A stretch of 64,000 nucleotides of DNA from Phytomonospora sp040655735 (GTDB taxonomy: Bacteria > Actinomycetota > Actinomycetes > Mycobacteriales > Micromonosporaceae): positions 186,001 through 250,000 of the forward strand of contig NZ_JBFAKK010000010.1 of the NCBI RefSeq assembly GCF_040655735.1, given 5' to 3'. The translations under genes and the position numbers were made by a program. Every line of letters starts with the position of its first letter. Within the stretch, counting starts at the first letter, position 1. Shown here piece after piece: positions 52,281-61,380 of the stretch. The notes below the pieces were generated by a model. It saw only the letters and a program-made list of their open reading frames with translations, did no database searches and was not told where the DNA came from.

Positions 52281-53147
52281 TCAGGCCTCGGTGAGTGCGA
52301 CCGGGGCCGTGACCGCCGCGGCGGTCTTGGGCACCTTGCGGCGCATCCGCACCTCGATGAACGAGACCAGCTTCGACAGCACGTAGGCGATCACGAAGTA
52401 CACGATCGCCGCGACCAGCAGGACCTGCAGGAAGGAGTTCGTGTAGTACGAAGCGGTCTGCTGGCTCATCTTGAGCAGCTCCGGGTAGGTCACGATGTAG
52501 CCGAGCGCGGTGTCCTTGAGCAGGACGACCAGCTGGGCGAGGACCGCCGGAAGCATGTTGCGGAACGCCTGCGGGAAGACGATCAGGCGCAGGACCTGGC
52601 CGTGCCGCAGGCCGATGGCCTGCCCTGCGGCGGCCTGCCCCGAGGGCAGCGCGTTGATGCCGGAACGCAGGATCTCGGCGAGCACCGCGCCGTTGTAGAT
52701 CGACAGACCCGCGACGACGAACCAGAAGCCGTCGATCGAGGTCCCCGTGGTGTTGCTGACGGTGTAGGGGACCCAGATGAGCAGCAGTACCGGGATGGCC
52801 CGGAAGAACTGGACGTAGACGCCGGCGATGAAGCGGACGAACTTGATGGGCGAGATGCGGCCGAAACCGACCAGCGCGCCCAGCAGCAGCGCGAAGACGC
52901 TGGCCAGCCCGGCGGCCTTGAGGGTGTTGAGCAGGCCGGGGATGTAGGTGTTCTCGATGACCAGGGCGTCGAGGGCGTCGACCCAGCGCGAGGACTCGAA
53001 GAAGCCCTTGGAGTCGAGTTGCAGTCCCGCGAGGGCGAGGATCGCCAGGATCACCACGAGGCTCAGCAGCGAGTAGATCAGGACGCGCCTGCGGCCGCGC
53101 GGGCCGAGCGCGTCGAACAGGACGGTGCTCTTGGAGGGGTTGCTCAT
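52281..53147 (-). CDS. gluD: Glutamate-type amino acid ABC transporter permease GluD
   Basis: This 288-residue permease of the His/Glu/Gln (HAAT) family has a long N-terminal cytoplasmic part, a first helix at about 22-42, and four or more further helices. The EAA loop reads INALPSGQAAAGQAIGLRHGQVLRLIVFPQAFRNMLPA (about 163-200). ATG at 53147 is preferred over longer frames that overlap gluC. It is the last gene of a gluA-gluB-gluC-gluD transcript. The substrate (glutamate/glutamine) is inferred from gene order and similarity. Confidence 0.9.
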   Translation of the reverse strand: MSNPSKSTVLFDALGPRGRRRVLIYSLLSLVVILAILALAGLQLDSKGFFESSRWVDALDALVIENTYIPGLLNTLKAAGLASVFALLLGALVGFGRISPIKFVRFIAGVYVQFFRAIPVLLLIWVPYTVSNTTGTSIDGFWFVVAGLSIYNGAVLAEILRSGINALPSGQAAAGQAIGLRHGQVLRLIVFPQAFRNMLPAVLAQLVVLLKDTALGYIVTYPELLKMSQQTASYYTNSFLQVLLVAAIVYFVIAYVLSKLVSFIEVRMRRKVPKTAAAVTAPVALTEA

Positions 53148-53161
53148 GAGATCTCTTCCCG

Positions 53162-53815
53162 CTACCGCGCGAACGCCGCGCGCTTCTCGGCCCGGCTGAT
53201 GAACCAGCTCGTGGGCAGGTTGATGATCAGGTAACAGGCGATGATGCCGCCGACGACGATCCAGACCGACGCCATGTCCTGGTTGATCATCAGTTCGGTC
53301 TTCGCCGCGAGCTCCTGGAAGCCGAGCACCAGGGTCAGCGCGGTGTTCTTCACGAGAGCGGTGTAGAGCGTGCCGAGCGGCGGGATCACGGTGCGGAAGG
53401 CCTGCGGCAGGATCACGTGCCGCAGCGACTGGCCGAAGGTGAGGCCGATCGAGCGGGCGGCCTCGGCCTGCCCGAGGGAGATCGAGTTGATGCCGGAGCG
53501 CAGGGTCTCGCCGACGAACGCCGAGGTGTACATCCCCAGTCCGATCAGTGCCCACTGCCACGGGTCGAGCTGCAACTGGAGCTTGGGCAGCCCGAAGCCG
53601 AACAGGATGAGGATCACCAGCAGCGGGGTGTTGCGGAAGAACGCGGTGTAGGCCTGCGCCGCCCATTTCGCCGGCGGGGCCGGACTCACCTGCATCATCG
53701 CCAGGATCGCGCCGAGCACCAGTGCGACCGCGAACGACGCGACCGACAGCCACAGGGTGTTCCAGAACCCGCTGGCGAACATTTTGAAGACCAGCTCGGG
53801 GTTAGGCAAGGTCAC
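53162..53815 (-). CDS. gluC: Glutamate-type amino acid ABC transporter permease GluC
   Basis: The 217-residue permease has helices near 15-40, 60-76, 88-104, 150-170 and 182-203. Its EAA loop is INSISLGQAEAARSIGLTFGQSLRHVILPQAFRTVIPP (about 109-146). GTG at 53815 has a close GGAGGA just upstream; the ATG at codon 12 is an alternative. It follows gluB across a 55-bp gap that holds a strong hairpin, and gluD starts 14 bp after its stop. Confidence 0.9.
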   Translation of the reverse strand: MTLPNPELVFKMFASGFWNTLWLSVASFAVALVLGAILAMMQVSPAPPAKWAAQAYTAFFRNTPLLVILILFGFGLPKLQLQLDPWQWALIGLGMYTSAFVGETLRSGINSISLGQAEAARSIGLTFGQSLRHVILPQAFRTVIPPLGTLYTALVKNTALTLVLGFQELAAKTELMINQDMASVWIVVGGIIACYLIINLPTSWFISRAEKRAAFAR

Positions 53816-53830
53816 TCCTCCAGGGACGAA

Positions 53831-53860
53831 TGGTGCCCGCCCTCACCAGGGCGGGCACCA
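53831..53860 (-). terminator. strong hairpin between gluB and gluC, likely attenuator / mRNA stabiliser
   Basis: A perfect 13-bp stem, TGGTGCCCGCCCT paired with its complement around a CACC loop, lies just after the gluB stop and about 15 bp before gluC. No U-run follows on the minus strand. Partial termination or 3'-end protection would give more binding protein than permease. Confidence 0.7.
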
Positions 53861-53870
53861 TCGGTGAATC

Positions 53871-54791
53871 TCAGTAACGCACGACCGGCGGGGGCGTGGG
53901 GGTCTTGGCGCCGGCCTTGCCGAGGGTGCCCTCGAAGGCCTTGATCCAGTCGCCGTTGGCGTAGGCCTCTTCGAGCATGTCGTTGATGAAGTCGCGGACT
54001 TCCTTGTCACCGTGCTTGGTGGCGATGCCGTAGGGCTCGGTGGTGAAGGTCTCCTCGGACACGCGGAAGGTGTCGCCGGAGGTCGACTTGAAGCCGAAGA
54101 GGATCGGCAGGTCGGTGCTCAGCGCGTCGTAGGTGCCGTTCTCGACGGCCTCACGGCAGGCGGAGTAGTCGGCGAGGGGAGCCGACACGTCGGCCTTCGC
54201 GTTGAGCTTCTGGAGGTTCGTCAGCGAGTTGGAGCCGACGGCCACGCAGACCTTCTTGCCCGAGAGGTCCTCGAGGGTGTTGATGTCGGTCTTCGACGCC
54301 AGCGTCAGGATGCCCTGGCCGGTGACGTAGTAGGGACCGGCGAAGTCGACCTTGAGCTTGCGCTCGTCGTTGATCGTGTACGTGGCCGCGAGCGCGTCGA
54401 TCTTGCCGCTGGCCAGGTACTCCTCGCGGTTCTTGGAGATGGTCTCCACGAAGCGCAGGTTGCCGCTGTCACCCTCGGTGTAGCTCGCGCCGAAGATGCG
54501 CTGCGCCAGGAGGCGGCCCATCTCGGTGTCGAAGCCCTCGAGCTTGCCGGTGGCCGGGTTGCGCTGGCCGGTGGTCGGCTGGTCGAACTTCGAGCCGAAG
54601 TTGATGTAGCCGCGGTCCTTGATCGCCTGCAGAGCGGCGGGGAGTTCCGTGGCGGCCGGCATCGTGTACGTGATGGCCTTGGTGCCCGGGTCGGCGGACT
54701 CCTGGTCCTCGCTCGCCTTGCCTTGACAGGCGGTGGCGACCAGGGCGACGGCCGCGAGGCCGATCAGGGCCAGTTTGCGATGCATTCGCAT
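53871..54791 (-). CDS. gluB: Glutamate-binding lipoprotein GluB (ABC importer)
   Basis: This 306-residue solute-binding lipoprotein has a basic N-terminus, a hydrophobic h-region and lipobox V-A-T-A-C with Cys near 22. The mature SBP_bac_3 fold follows, with LEGFDTEMGRLLAQRIFG, the RE-EYLASGKIDALAATYTINDERKLKVDFAGPY region and the GKKVCVAVGSNSL strand. It captures the substrate outside the membrane for GluCD. ATG at 54791 is used; an ATG two codons later is possible. Confidence 0.92.
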   Translation of the reverse strand: MRMHRKLALIGLAAVALVATACQGKASEDQESADPGTKAITYTMPAATELPAALQAIKDRGYINFGSKFDQPTTGQRNPATGKLEGFDTEMGRLLAQRIFGASYTEGDSGNLRFVETISKNREEYLASGKIDALAATYTINDERKLKVDFAGPYYVTGQGILTLASKTDINTLEDLSGKKVCVAVGSNSLTNLQKLNAKADVSAPLADYSACREAVENGTYDALSTDLPILFGFKSTSGDTFRVSEETFTTEPYGIATKHGDKEVRDFINDMLEEAYANGDWIKAFEGTLGKAGAKTPTPPPVVRY

Positions 54792-54845
54792 GGTGCTTGT
54801 TCGTTCCTTCCAGAAGGGGTTACCGCGTCCTTGGGCAGGACCGGG

Positions 54846-55604
54846 CTAGTGCGACATCACCTTGGACAGGAAGTCTCGGGCGCGTTCGCTCTTGGGATTG
54901 CCGAAGAATTCCTCCGGCGGTGCGATTTCGACGATCTGGCCGTCGGCCATGAAGATCACTCGGTTCGCGGCGCGGCGGGCGAAGCCCATCTCGTGGGTCA
55001 CCACGATCATGGTCATGCCTTCGCGGGCGAGGTCGATCATGACGTCGAGGACCTCGTTGATCATCTCGGGGTCGAGGGCCGAGGTCGGCTCGTCGAACAT
55101 GATGACCTTGGGCTCCATCGCCAGGGCGCGGGCGATCGCCACACGCTGCTGCTGGCCGCCGGAGAGCTGCGCGGGCAGGGCGTTCGCCTTGTCGGACAGG
55201 CCGACGCGGTCGAGGAGGACGCGGGCCTTCTCCTCGGCCACCTTCTTGGACAACCGGCGGACCTTGATCGGCCCGAGGGTGATGTTGTCCAGGACGGTCA
55301 TGTGGGCGAAGAGGTTGAAGTGCTGGAACACCATGCCGACGTCGGAACGGAGCCTGGCCAGTTCGCGTCCTTCGGCGGGGAGCACCTTGCCGTCGATGGT
55401 GATCTCGCCGGTGCCGATCGTCTCAAGCCGGTTCACCGTGCGGCACAGGGTGGACTTTCCCGAGCCGGACGGGCCGATGACGACGATGACCTCGCCGGCC
55501 TGTACCTCAAGGTTGATGTCCCGGAGGACATGGTTGTCGCCGAAGTGCTTGTTGACTCCGGACAACCGGACGAGCGGCGTTTCCGCCGTGGTCTGCGCTG
55601 CCAT
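54846..55604 (-). CDS. gluA: Glutamate-type amino acid ABC transporter ATP-binding protein GluA
   Basis: The 252-residue ATPase has Walker A GPSGSGKST (39-47), FQHFNLFAHMTVLDNI (about 92), signature LSGGQQQRVAIARAL (about 144), Walker B VIMFDEPTSALDPE (about 165) and the switch His in VVTHEMGFAR. These match HAAT-type importer ATPases. The ATG at 55604 has a TAGGGT box 6 bp upstream on the minus strand, suggesting a leaderless gluABCD transcript. Confidence 0.94.
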   Translation of the reverse strand: MAAQTTAETPLVRLSGVNKHFGDNHVLRDINLEVQAGEVIVVIGPSGSGKSTLCRTVNRLETIGTGEITIDGKVLPAEGRELARLRSDVGMVFQHFNLFAHMTVLDNITLGPIKVRRLSKKVAEEKARVLLDRVGLSDKANALPAQLSGGQQQRVAIARALAMEPKVIMFDEPTSALDPEMINEVLDVMIDLAREGMTMIVVTHEMGFARRAANRVIFMADGQIVEIAPPEEFFGNPKSERARDFLSKVMSH

Positions 55605-55792
55605 GGGAGCACCCTACGAGGTGTGGCCCCGATTGCCTATTCGGGGACTGTTTCGTGACCAACCCGTTGTATGACAGGGATCCAGCCGCTACCCAGACGT
55701 GTCGGAACAGTGCTTTCCGTGCGGTATGCGTGCGCTGTGGAGGATCCCAATCACTGACTCCACGGCCTTGACAAGGATAGATGGGCGTGAAT

Positions 55793-55821
55793 GGGACGGC
55801 GGCCGGGCAGGCCGCCGTCCC
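55793..55821. terminator. terminator of the chitinase gene
   Basis: GGGACGGCGGCC and GGCCGCCGTCCC form a perfect 12-bp stem around a 5-base loop, 11 bp past the chitinase stop on the minus strand. It also insulates the gluA promoter region. Confidence 0.82.
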
Positions 55822-55832
55822 GTTTCGCCGGG

Positions 55833-57404
55833 TCAGCCCGCGAATCCCTTGAAGATGTTGGTGAACTCGTAGAGGGACTGGGAGATGCCGCTGCACGACG
55901 GGGAGAGCCCGCCGCCGGGGCATCCGCCGTTGTCGCGCCCGACCGACCAGAAGCCGATGAAGCCGATGTGGTTGCTCTGCGCCCAGCTCAGCAGGGCGCG
56001 GGCGTGGGCCTGGGTGGTGGTCATCCCGGTGTCGTTTCGCCCGATCATGGGCGTGATGCCCAGCTGTGCCTTGATCTGCGCGTCGGACTTTCCCGGCCAG
56101 ATGGTGCGCATCTGGGCGAGGGTGGCGTTGGCCGCGGCGATCATCGCCTGGCCCCAGTCGCCGCTGTAGCCGAAGTTCATCAGCATCGGGTTGACGATGG
56201 GGGACAGGCCCTTGGCCGCGGCGTCCTGGAGGATCTGCACCGAATAGGGGTCCATGCCGTAGTCCTGGCCCTGGATGCGCATCGTGTAGCTGACGGTGGT
56301 GCCGCGGGTGTCGACGAGCCGCTTCAGCGCGGTGTTGACCATGGCGTGCGGGATGGAGGCCTCCACGTCGACGTCCAGGTGGTTGCTCCCGGTGGCGTCG
56401 AGGACCTTGACATAGGCGTTGTAGAGCGCGTCGGCGGTGCCGCACACGTTCTCCAGGTAGGGGCCCATGGCCCCTCCGGAGGCGATGACGACGTCGCCTC
56501 CCATGCCCCGCAGCTGGTCGACCTGCCCGATGATGCGGGGCTCCTTGAGCGGGATCGTGCCGCCCCACTGCGGGTCGCAGCCCAGAGACGAGCCGAGGAT
56601 GAACGCCAGCGTGAAGTGCTTCTGGCCGGTGGCCGAGGCGACCTGCGGCAGCGTGGGCGACTCGCGGGTGATGTCGATGTAGGGGGCGACGTGGATGTCG
56701 CCGGCCGGCGGGACGGGATCGTCGGTGTTGGTGCGGCCGGAGACGGCGGCGCTGTAGGCCGAGGCGTTCCCGGCGGAGTCCTTGGCGCGCACCTTGAAGG
56801 CGTAGGCCGTGTTCTGGGCGAGGCCGGTGACGACCGTGGAGGTGCCCGACACCGCGACGGGCGCGCCGTTGTCGCGGGAGAGCTCGTAGGCGGCGACGGT
56901 CCCGGAGTTGTCGGTCGAGGGGGACCAGGAGACCGTCAGGCTGTTGCCGGTCGGGCCGGCGACGGTCAAACCGGTGGGCACCGACGGGGGAGTGGTGTCG
57001 TCACCGGGCGGTGCGCCACCGCAGTCGGCGCCGTTGAGGGTGCACGACGCGGGCGCGCCTGCTCCGGCCGAGACCCAGCCGAAGGCCGCCGTGCCGCCGG
57101 GCGCGATCGTGCCGTTGTACTCGCGGTTGACGGCGGTATAGCGTCCCGAGCCGTTGTTGGTGACCAGCGCGTCCCAGTACGAACCGACCGTGGTCCCCGA
57201 GGGCAGGGTGAACACCACGTTCCAGGCGCTGATGGGCGTCGTGCCGGTGTTGGTGATCGTGTAGCGCCCGGTGTAGCCGGACGCCCAGCTGTTGTCCTTG
57301 CTGAACACGGCCTTGGCGGCGGCCGCCGCGTTCGCCGGTGCGGCGGGCAGCAGGGCGAGTAACAGGGCGGGGATGAGCAGTAGCGCGATTCGCTGGAGCT
57401 TCAT
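55833..57404 (-). CDS. Secreted chitinase: CBM2 - fibronectin type III - GH18
   Basis: This 523-residue secreted enzyme has a signal peptide at 1-27 (ALLLIPALLLALLPAAPANA, cleavage after ANA). A family 2 carbohydrate-binding module follows (about 30-135, with SWASGYTGRYTITNTG, AWNVVFTLPSG and Cys pair). A fibronectin type III domain (about 143-230) comes next, then a GH18 domain (about 240-523). Its catalytic strand is HLDVDVEAS near 345, a DxDxE core with the acid Glu; FILGSSLGCDPQWGG and GFIGFWSVGRD are further barrel strands. It should bind and hydrolyse chitin or related beta-1,4-GlcNAc polymers. No DasR-type operator is apparent in the 120-bp divergent upstream region. Confidence 0.9.
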   Translation of the reverse strand: MKLQRIALLLIPALLLALLPAAPANAAAAAKAVFSKDNSWASGYTGRYTITNTGTTPISAWNVVFTLPSGTTVGSYWDALVTNNGSGRYTAVNREYNGTIAPGGTAAFGWVSAGAGAPASCTLNGADCGGAPPGDDTTPPSVPTGLTVAGPTGNSLTVSWSPSTDNSGTVAAYELSRDNGAPVAVSGTSTVVTGLAQNTAYAFKVRAKDSAGNASAYSAAVSGRTNTDDPVPPAGDIHVAPYIDITRESPTLPQVASATGQKHFTLAFILGSSLGCDPQWGGTIPLKEPRIIGQVDQLRGMGGDVVIASGGAMGPYLENVCGTADALYNAYVKVLDATGSNHLDVDVEASIPHAMVNTALKRLVDTRGTTVSYTMRIQGQDYGMDPYSVQILQDAAAKGLSPIVNPMLMNFGYSGDWGQAMIAAANATLAQMRTIWPGKSDAQIKAQLGITPMIGRNDTGMTTTQAHARALLSWAQSNHIGFIGFWSVGRDNGGCPGGGLSPSCSGISQSLYEFTNIFKGFAG

Positions 57405-57524
57405 GGTGTGTCCCGAGGTCGAAGCTGTTAATTGAGTTAGCAGTAAAGTAGGCCCTCGGTGCCGAGCGACACAAGGGCACTGGAAAGAAACCGCTGAGTG
57501 CCGCGGGTGGCAGACTTGCCGCCC

Positions 57525-58463
57525 GTGACCGCCGAAACCCCACTTCGCAGAGCCGCCCCCGGCATCGCCATGGCGGTCGCCATCCTCGCGGTCTCCTCCT
57601 CGGCGCCCATGGTGGTCATCGCCAACGGCGACGGCGGCGTCCCCGCCCTCGCCGTCGCCTTCTGGCGCAACGCCCTCGCCGTCGCGGTCCTCGTTCCCGT
57701 CGCCCTGCTCTGGCGCCTCCCCGAACTGCGTGCGCTCACCCGCGCCGGGCTGCGCCGCTGCACCGTCTCCGGCGTCGCGCTGGCCGTGCACTTCGCCACC
57801 TGGGTCCCCTCGGCGGTCCTCACCGACGTCGCCACGGCCACCGCACTGGTGTCCACCTCGCCCCTGTGGACCGGCCTGTTCGCCGTCGTGCGCGGCCACC
57901 GGCTGCCCCGCTCGACCTGGATCGGCATCGCCGCCGCGGTGGCCGGCGCGGTCCTGGCCACCGGCGCGGGATTCACCGTCTCACCCACCGCCGTCCTCGG
58001 CGACGTGCTCGCCCTCATCGGCGGCATCGCCGCCGCCGTCTACGTCACCGTCGGGCAGCGCGCACGCGAAGAACTCTCCACCGTCGGCTACACCGCGATC
58101 GTCTACTCGATCGCCTCCGTCGGCCTGCTCGCGGTCTGCCTGGCCAGCGGCACGGACCTGTGGGGCTATGCGGCGGCCGGATGGGTCGCCCTGGTCGGCC
58201 TCACCCTCGGCCCGCAGATGCTCGGCCATTCGCTGGTCAACTTCGCCCTGCACCGCATCGACGCCACCGCGGTGAGCCTCCTTCTCCTTCTCGAAGTGCC
58301 CGCCGCCGCCGTCCTCGGCCACATCCTCCTCGACCAGACACCCCCGGCCGTCGCCGTGCCCGGGATCGCGCTGATCATCGCCGGAGTCGCCGTCGCCCTC
58401 CTCGGCGATGGCCTCGCCCGGCGTTCGCACCGCCGCAAGGACCGTTCGGCGGCGGCCGCATAG
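57525..58463 (+). CDS. EamA-family (DMT) transporter
   Basis: The 312-residue protein has ten hydrophobic helices in two EamA repeats. FWRNALAVAVLVP (near 45) and the PLWTGLFAVVRGHRLPRSTWIGIAAAVAGAVLATG stretch (near 110-145) are typical. Substrate unknown; family members export amino acids, sugars or other metabolites. GTG at 57525 is preferred, because a CAGACT box lies upstream at leaderless spacing; a GTG at 57498 is possible. It is divergent from the chitinase, so co-regulation is conceivable. Confidence 0.82.
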   Translation: MTAETPLRRAAPGIAMAVAILAVSSSAPMVVIANGDGGVPALAVAFWRNALAVAVLVPVALLWRLPELRALTRAGLRRCTVSGVALAVHFATWVPSAVLTDVATATALVSTSPLWTGLFAVVRGHRLPRSTWIGIAAAVAGAVLATGAGFTVSPTAVLGDVLALIGGIAAAVYVTVGQRAREELSTVGYTAIVYSIASVGLLAVCLASGTDLWGYAAAGWVALVGLTLGPQMLGHSLVNFALHRIDATAVSLLLLLEVPAAAVLGHILLDQTPPAVAVPGIALIIAGVAVALLGDGLARRSHRRKDRSAAAA

Positions 58464-58503
58464 ACTCGTTGGTCGGACGAGTTCGGATAAAGAGGCAGGC
58501 GAC

Positions 58504-59049
58504 GTGACAGTTCAAGCCATCAGGCTCTTCGGCGACCCCGTGCTGCGCACACCCGCCGACGCCGTGGTCGACTTCGACAAGCAGCTCCGCAAGCTCGTCA
58601 AGAACCTCATCGACACCATGCTCGACGAGGGCGGCGCCGGCCTCGCCGCACCGCAGATCGGCGTCGGCCTGCGCGTGTTCGCCTTCGACGTCGACGACGT
58701 CGTCGGCCACCTGGTCAACCCCCTCCTGGAGTTCCCCGACGAGGAGGAGCAGGAGGGCCCCGAGGGCTGCCTGTCCATCCCGGGCCTCTACTACGACACC
58801 GTGCGCCGCCAGAACGTCATCGCCAAGGGCTTCAACGAGTACGGCGACCCCATGCAGATCGTCGGGACCGGCCTCATGTCGCGCTGCATCCAGCACGAGA
58901 CCGACCACCTCGACGGCGTCCTCTTCCTCGACCGCCTCGACGCCGAGACCCGCAAGCAGGCGATGAAGGACATCCGCGCCGCCGAGTGGTACGACGACGG
59001 GCTCCAGGTCAAGGTCAGCCCGCACGATTCGCAAGGATGCTTCCTCTAG
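58504..59049 (+). CDS. def: Peptide deformylase
   Basis: Def removes formyl groups from nascent proteins. The 181-residue metalloenzyme has all three motifs: GGAGLAAPQIG (about 44-54), EGCLSIPG (about 91-98) and the metal-binding QHETDHLDG (about 136-144). GTG at 58504 gives the normal length. A TAGACT -10-like box lies at 58461-58466, across the stop of the preceding gene. def-fmt-rsmB is a very common cluster. Confidence 0.96.
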   Translation: MTVQAIRLFGDPVLRTPADAVVDFDKQLRKLVKNLIDTMLDEGGAGLAAPQIGVGLRVFAFDVDDVVGHLVNPLLEFPDEEEQEGPEGCLSIPGLYYDTVRRQNVIAKGFNEYGDPMQIVGTGLMSRCIQHETDHLDGVLFLDRLDAETRKQAMKDIRAAEWYDDGLQVKVSPHDSQGCFL

Positions 59050-59092
59050 CGTCGGCTAGGTTGCGTGCAAGGACCTGATGGGGGATTAGCGG

Positions 59093-60019
59093 ATGCGATT
59101 GATCTTCGCCGGGACGCCCGAGGTGGCGATCCCGGCTCTTAACGCGATCGAGGCCGGCGGCCACGACCTGCTCGCCGTGGTGACCCGGCCCGACGCCAAG
59201 GTCGGGCGAGGCCGGAAGACCTCGCGCTCACCGGTGGCGGCCTGGGCCGACGACCGCAATGTCGAGGTGCTCACACCGGCCAAACCCCGTGAGCCGGAGT
59301 TCCTCGACCGCCTGCGCGAACTCGCCCCCGACTGCGTCCCCGTCGTCGCCTACGGCGCCCTCGTGCCCACCTCGGCGCTGGAGATCCCCCCGCACGGCTG
59401 GATCAACCTGCACTTCTCGCTGCTGCCGGCCTGGCGCGGCGCGGCGCCCGTCCAGCACGCCGTGTGGCACGGCGACGAGATCACCGGCGCCTGCGTCTTC
59501 CAGCTGGAGAAGGGCCTCGACACCGGCCCGGTCTACGGCTCGGTCACCGAGCCGATCGGACCCGCCGACACCTCCGGCGAGCTCCTCGGCCGCCTCGCCG
59601 ACAGCGGCGCCGGCCTGCTCGTCACCGTCCTCGACGCGATCGAGGCCGGCGCCGCCCGCGCCGTCCCGCAACCCGAGGACGGCATCAGCCTCGCCCCCAA
59701 GATCACCGTCGAGGACGCCCAGGTCAGGTGGACCGACCCGGCCTTCGCCGTCGACCGCAAGATCCGCGCCATGACCCCCGCGCCCGGCGCGTGGACGCTG
59801 CGCGCCGGACAGCGCGTCAAACTCGGACCGGTTCGCCCCGACCCGCAGGGCCCCGTCCTGGCACCCGGCGAGGTCGCCGTCGAACGCGGCACCGTCCACG
59901 TCGGCACCGCGACCATGGCGGTGCGCCTCGGCGCCGTCCAGCCCCCGGGCAAGAAGCCCATGCCCGCCGACGCCTGGCTGCGCGGCAACCCCTTCGCGAA
60001 CGGGGAGCGCTTCCAGTGA
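59093..60019 (+). CDS. fmt: Methionyl-tRNA formyltransferase
   Basis: Fmt formylates initiator Met-tRNA using 10-formyl-THF. The 308-residue protein has LIFAGTPEVAIPALNAI at its start. The catalytic region HGWINLHFSLLPAWRGAAPVQHAVWHGDEITGACVFQLEKGLDTGP contains N, H and D. The C-terminal tRNA-binding OB-fold starts near residue 205. The loop KVGRGRKTSRSPVAAWA contacts the acceptor arm. It overlaps rsmB by 4 bp. Confidence 0.96.
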   Translation: MRLIFAGTPEVAIPALNAIEAGGHDLLAVVTRPDAKVGRGRKTSRSPVAAWADDRNVEVLTPAKPREPEFLDRLRELAPDCVPVVAYGALVPTSALEIPPHGWINLHFSLLPAWRGAAPVQHAVWHGDEITGACVFQLEKGLDTGPVYGSVTEPIGPADTSGELLGRLADSGAGLLVTVLDAIEAGAARAVPQPEDGISLAPKITVEDAQVRWTDPAFAVDRKIRAMTPAPGAWTLRAGQRVKLGPVRPDPQGPVLAPGEVAVERGTVHVGTATMAVRLGAVQPPGKKPMPADAWLRGNPFANGERFQ

Positions 60020-61350
60020 AAGCAGGATCGGGCCGCAGCGCCACCTCGGACGACCCGCGCAGCATCGCCTACGACACTCTCGCCGCGGTCACCCGCGACG
60101 ACGCCTACGCCAACCTCGTGCTCCCCCGGCTGCTCACCGAGCGCAAGGTGATCGGCCGCGACGCCGCACTGGCGACCGAACTCGCCTACGGCGCCTCGCG
60201 CGCCCGGGGCACCCTCGACCGCATCGTCGAGTCGGTGACCGGCCGCGAGACCGCCAGTCTCGACCAGCCCGTCGCCGACGTCCTGCGCCTGGGCGCCTAC
60301 CAGATCCTCTACACGCGGGTCCCGGCCCACGCGGCGGTGACGACCTCGGTGTCACTGGTCCGCAAGGTCGCCGGGCACCGCCCGGCTGGATTCGTCAACG
60401 CCGTGCTCCGCAAGATCTCCGCGCGGCCCCTCGACTCCTGGCTGCACAAGCTCAGCCCCGCCGACCCGGTCGCCGCCCTCGCCCTGCGCCACGCGCACCC
60501 CGAGTGGATCGTCCGCGCCTTCGCCGAATCCCTCGGCGACGACTCCGAACTGCCGTTGCTCCTTGAGGCCGACAACACCGCCCCCGCCGTGCACCTGTGC
60601 GCGCGACCCGGCCGCGTCGACCGCGACGAACTCGTCGCGGCGACGGGCGGTGAACCCGGCACGCTGTCGCCCTACGCGGTGATCCTCCCCGGCGGAGCGC
60701 CCGGCGACATCCAGGCAGTCGCCGACGGCCGCGCCCACGTCCAGGACGAAGGCAGCCAGGCCGTCGCGGCGGCCCTCGCCGAAACGCCGCTCGACGGCCG
60801 TGACGAACGCTGGCTCGACCTGTGCGCCGGACCCGGCGGCAAGGCCGCCCTCCTCGGCTCGCTCGCCGCCCTTCGTGGAGCCGCGCTCGACGCCGTCGAG
60901 GTCAGCACCCACCGCGCCAGGCTCGTCGAGAAGTCCGTCGCCGGACTCCCGGTGACCGTCCACCAGGCCGACGGCCGCGCCTTCGGCGAGGACGGCGGCT
61001 ACGACCGGATCCTCGTCGACGCCCCCTGCACTGGCCTGGGCGCACTGCGCCGACGCCCCGAGGCGCGCTGGCGGCGCACGCCCGCCGACGTCGCCGACCT
61101 CACCGTTCTCCAGGAGGAACTGCTCGCCTCGGCCGTGCGGCTGCTCCGCCCCGGCGGGGTCGTCGCCTACGTGACCTGCTCCCCGCACCTGGCCGAGAGC
61201 CGCGCGATCGCCGACGCCGCCGAAGGCGTCGAGGCGGTCGATCCGCGTCCGCAGATCAACGCCGCCGGCCTCGGACCGCAGCCCTATGTCCAGCTGTGGC
61301 CGCACCGACACGGCACCGACGCCATGTTCCTGGCACTCCTCCGGAAGTGA
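60016..61350 (+). CDS. rsmB: 16S rRNA (cytosine-967-C5)-methyltransferase RsmB
   Basis: The 444-residue protein has an N-terminal NusB-like helical domain (about 15-140: AYDTLAAVTRDDAYANLVLPRLL and PAGFVNAVLRKIS). The SAM-dependent m5C methyltransferase domain has the SAM site DLCAGPGGKAALLGSLA (near 271), the catalytic-cycle Cys of DAPCTGLGALRRRPEARWRR (near 335) and the nucleophile Cys of YVTCSPHLAES (near 385). GTG at 60016 overlaps the fmt stop (GTGA). Confidence 0.93.
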   Translation: MKAGSGRSATSDDPRSIAYDTLAAVTRDDAYANLVLPRLLTERKVIGRDAALATELAYGASRARGTLDRIVESVTGRETASLDQPVADVLRLGAYQILYTRVPAHAAVTTSVSLVRKVAGHRPAGFVNAVLRKISARPLDSWLHKLSPADPVAALALRHAHPEWIVRAFAESLGDDSELPLLLEADNTAPAVHLCARPGRVDRDELVAATGGEPGTLSPYAVILPGGAPGDIQAVADGRAHVQDEGSQAVAAALAETPLDGRDERWLDLCAGPGGKAALLGSLAALRGAALDAVEVSTHRARLVEKSVAGLPVTVHQADGRAFGEDGGYDRILVDAPCTGLGALRRRPEARWRRTPADVADLTVLQEELLASAVRLLRPGGVVAYVTCSPHLAESRAIADAAEGVEAVDPRPQINAAGLGPQPYVQLWPHRHGTDAMFLALLRK

Positions 61351-61380
61351 AGTGTCGGACCCGCGCGGCACAATGGGCGA

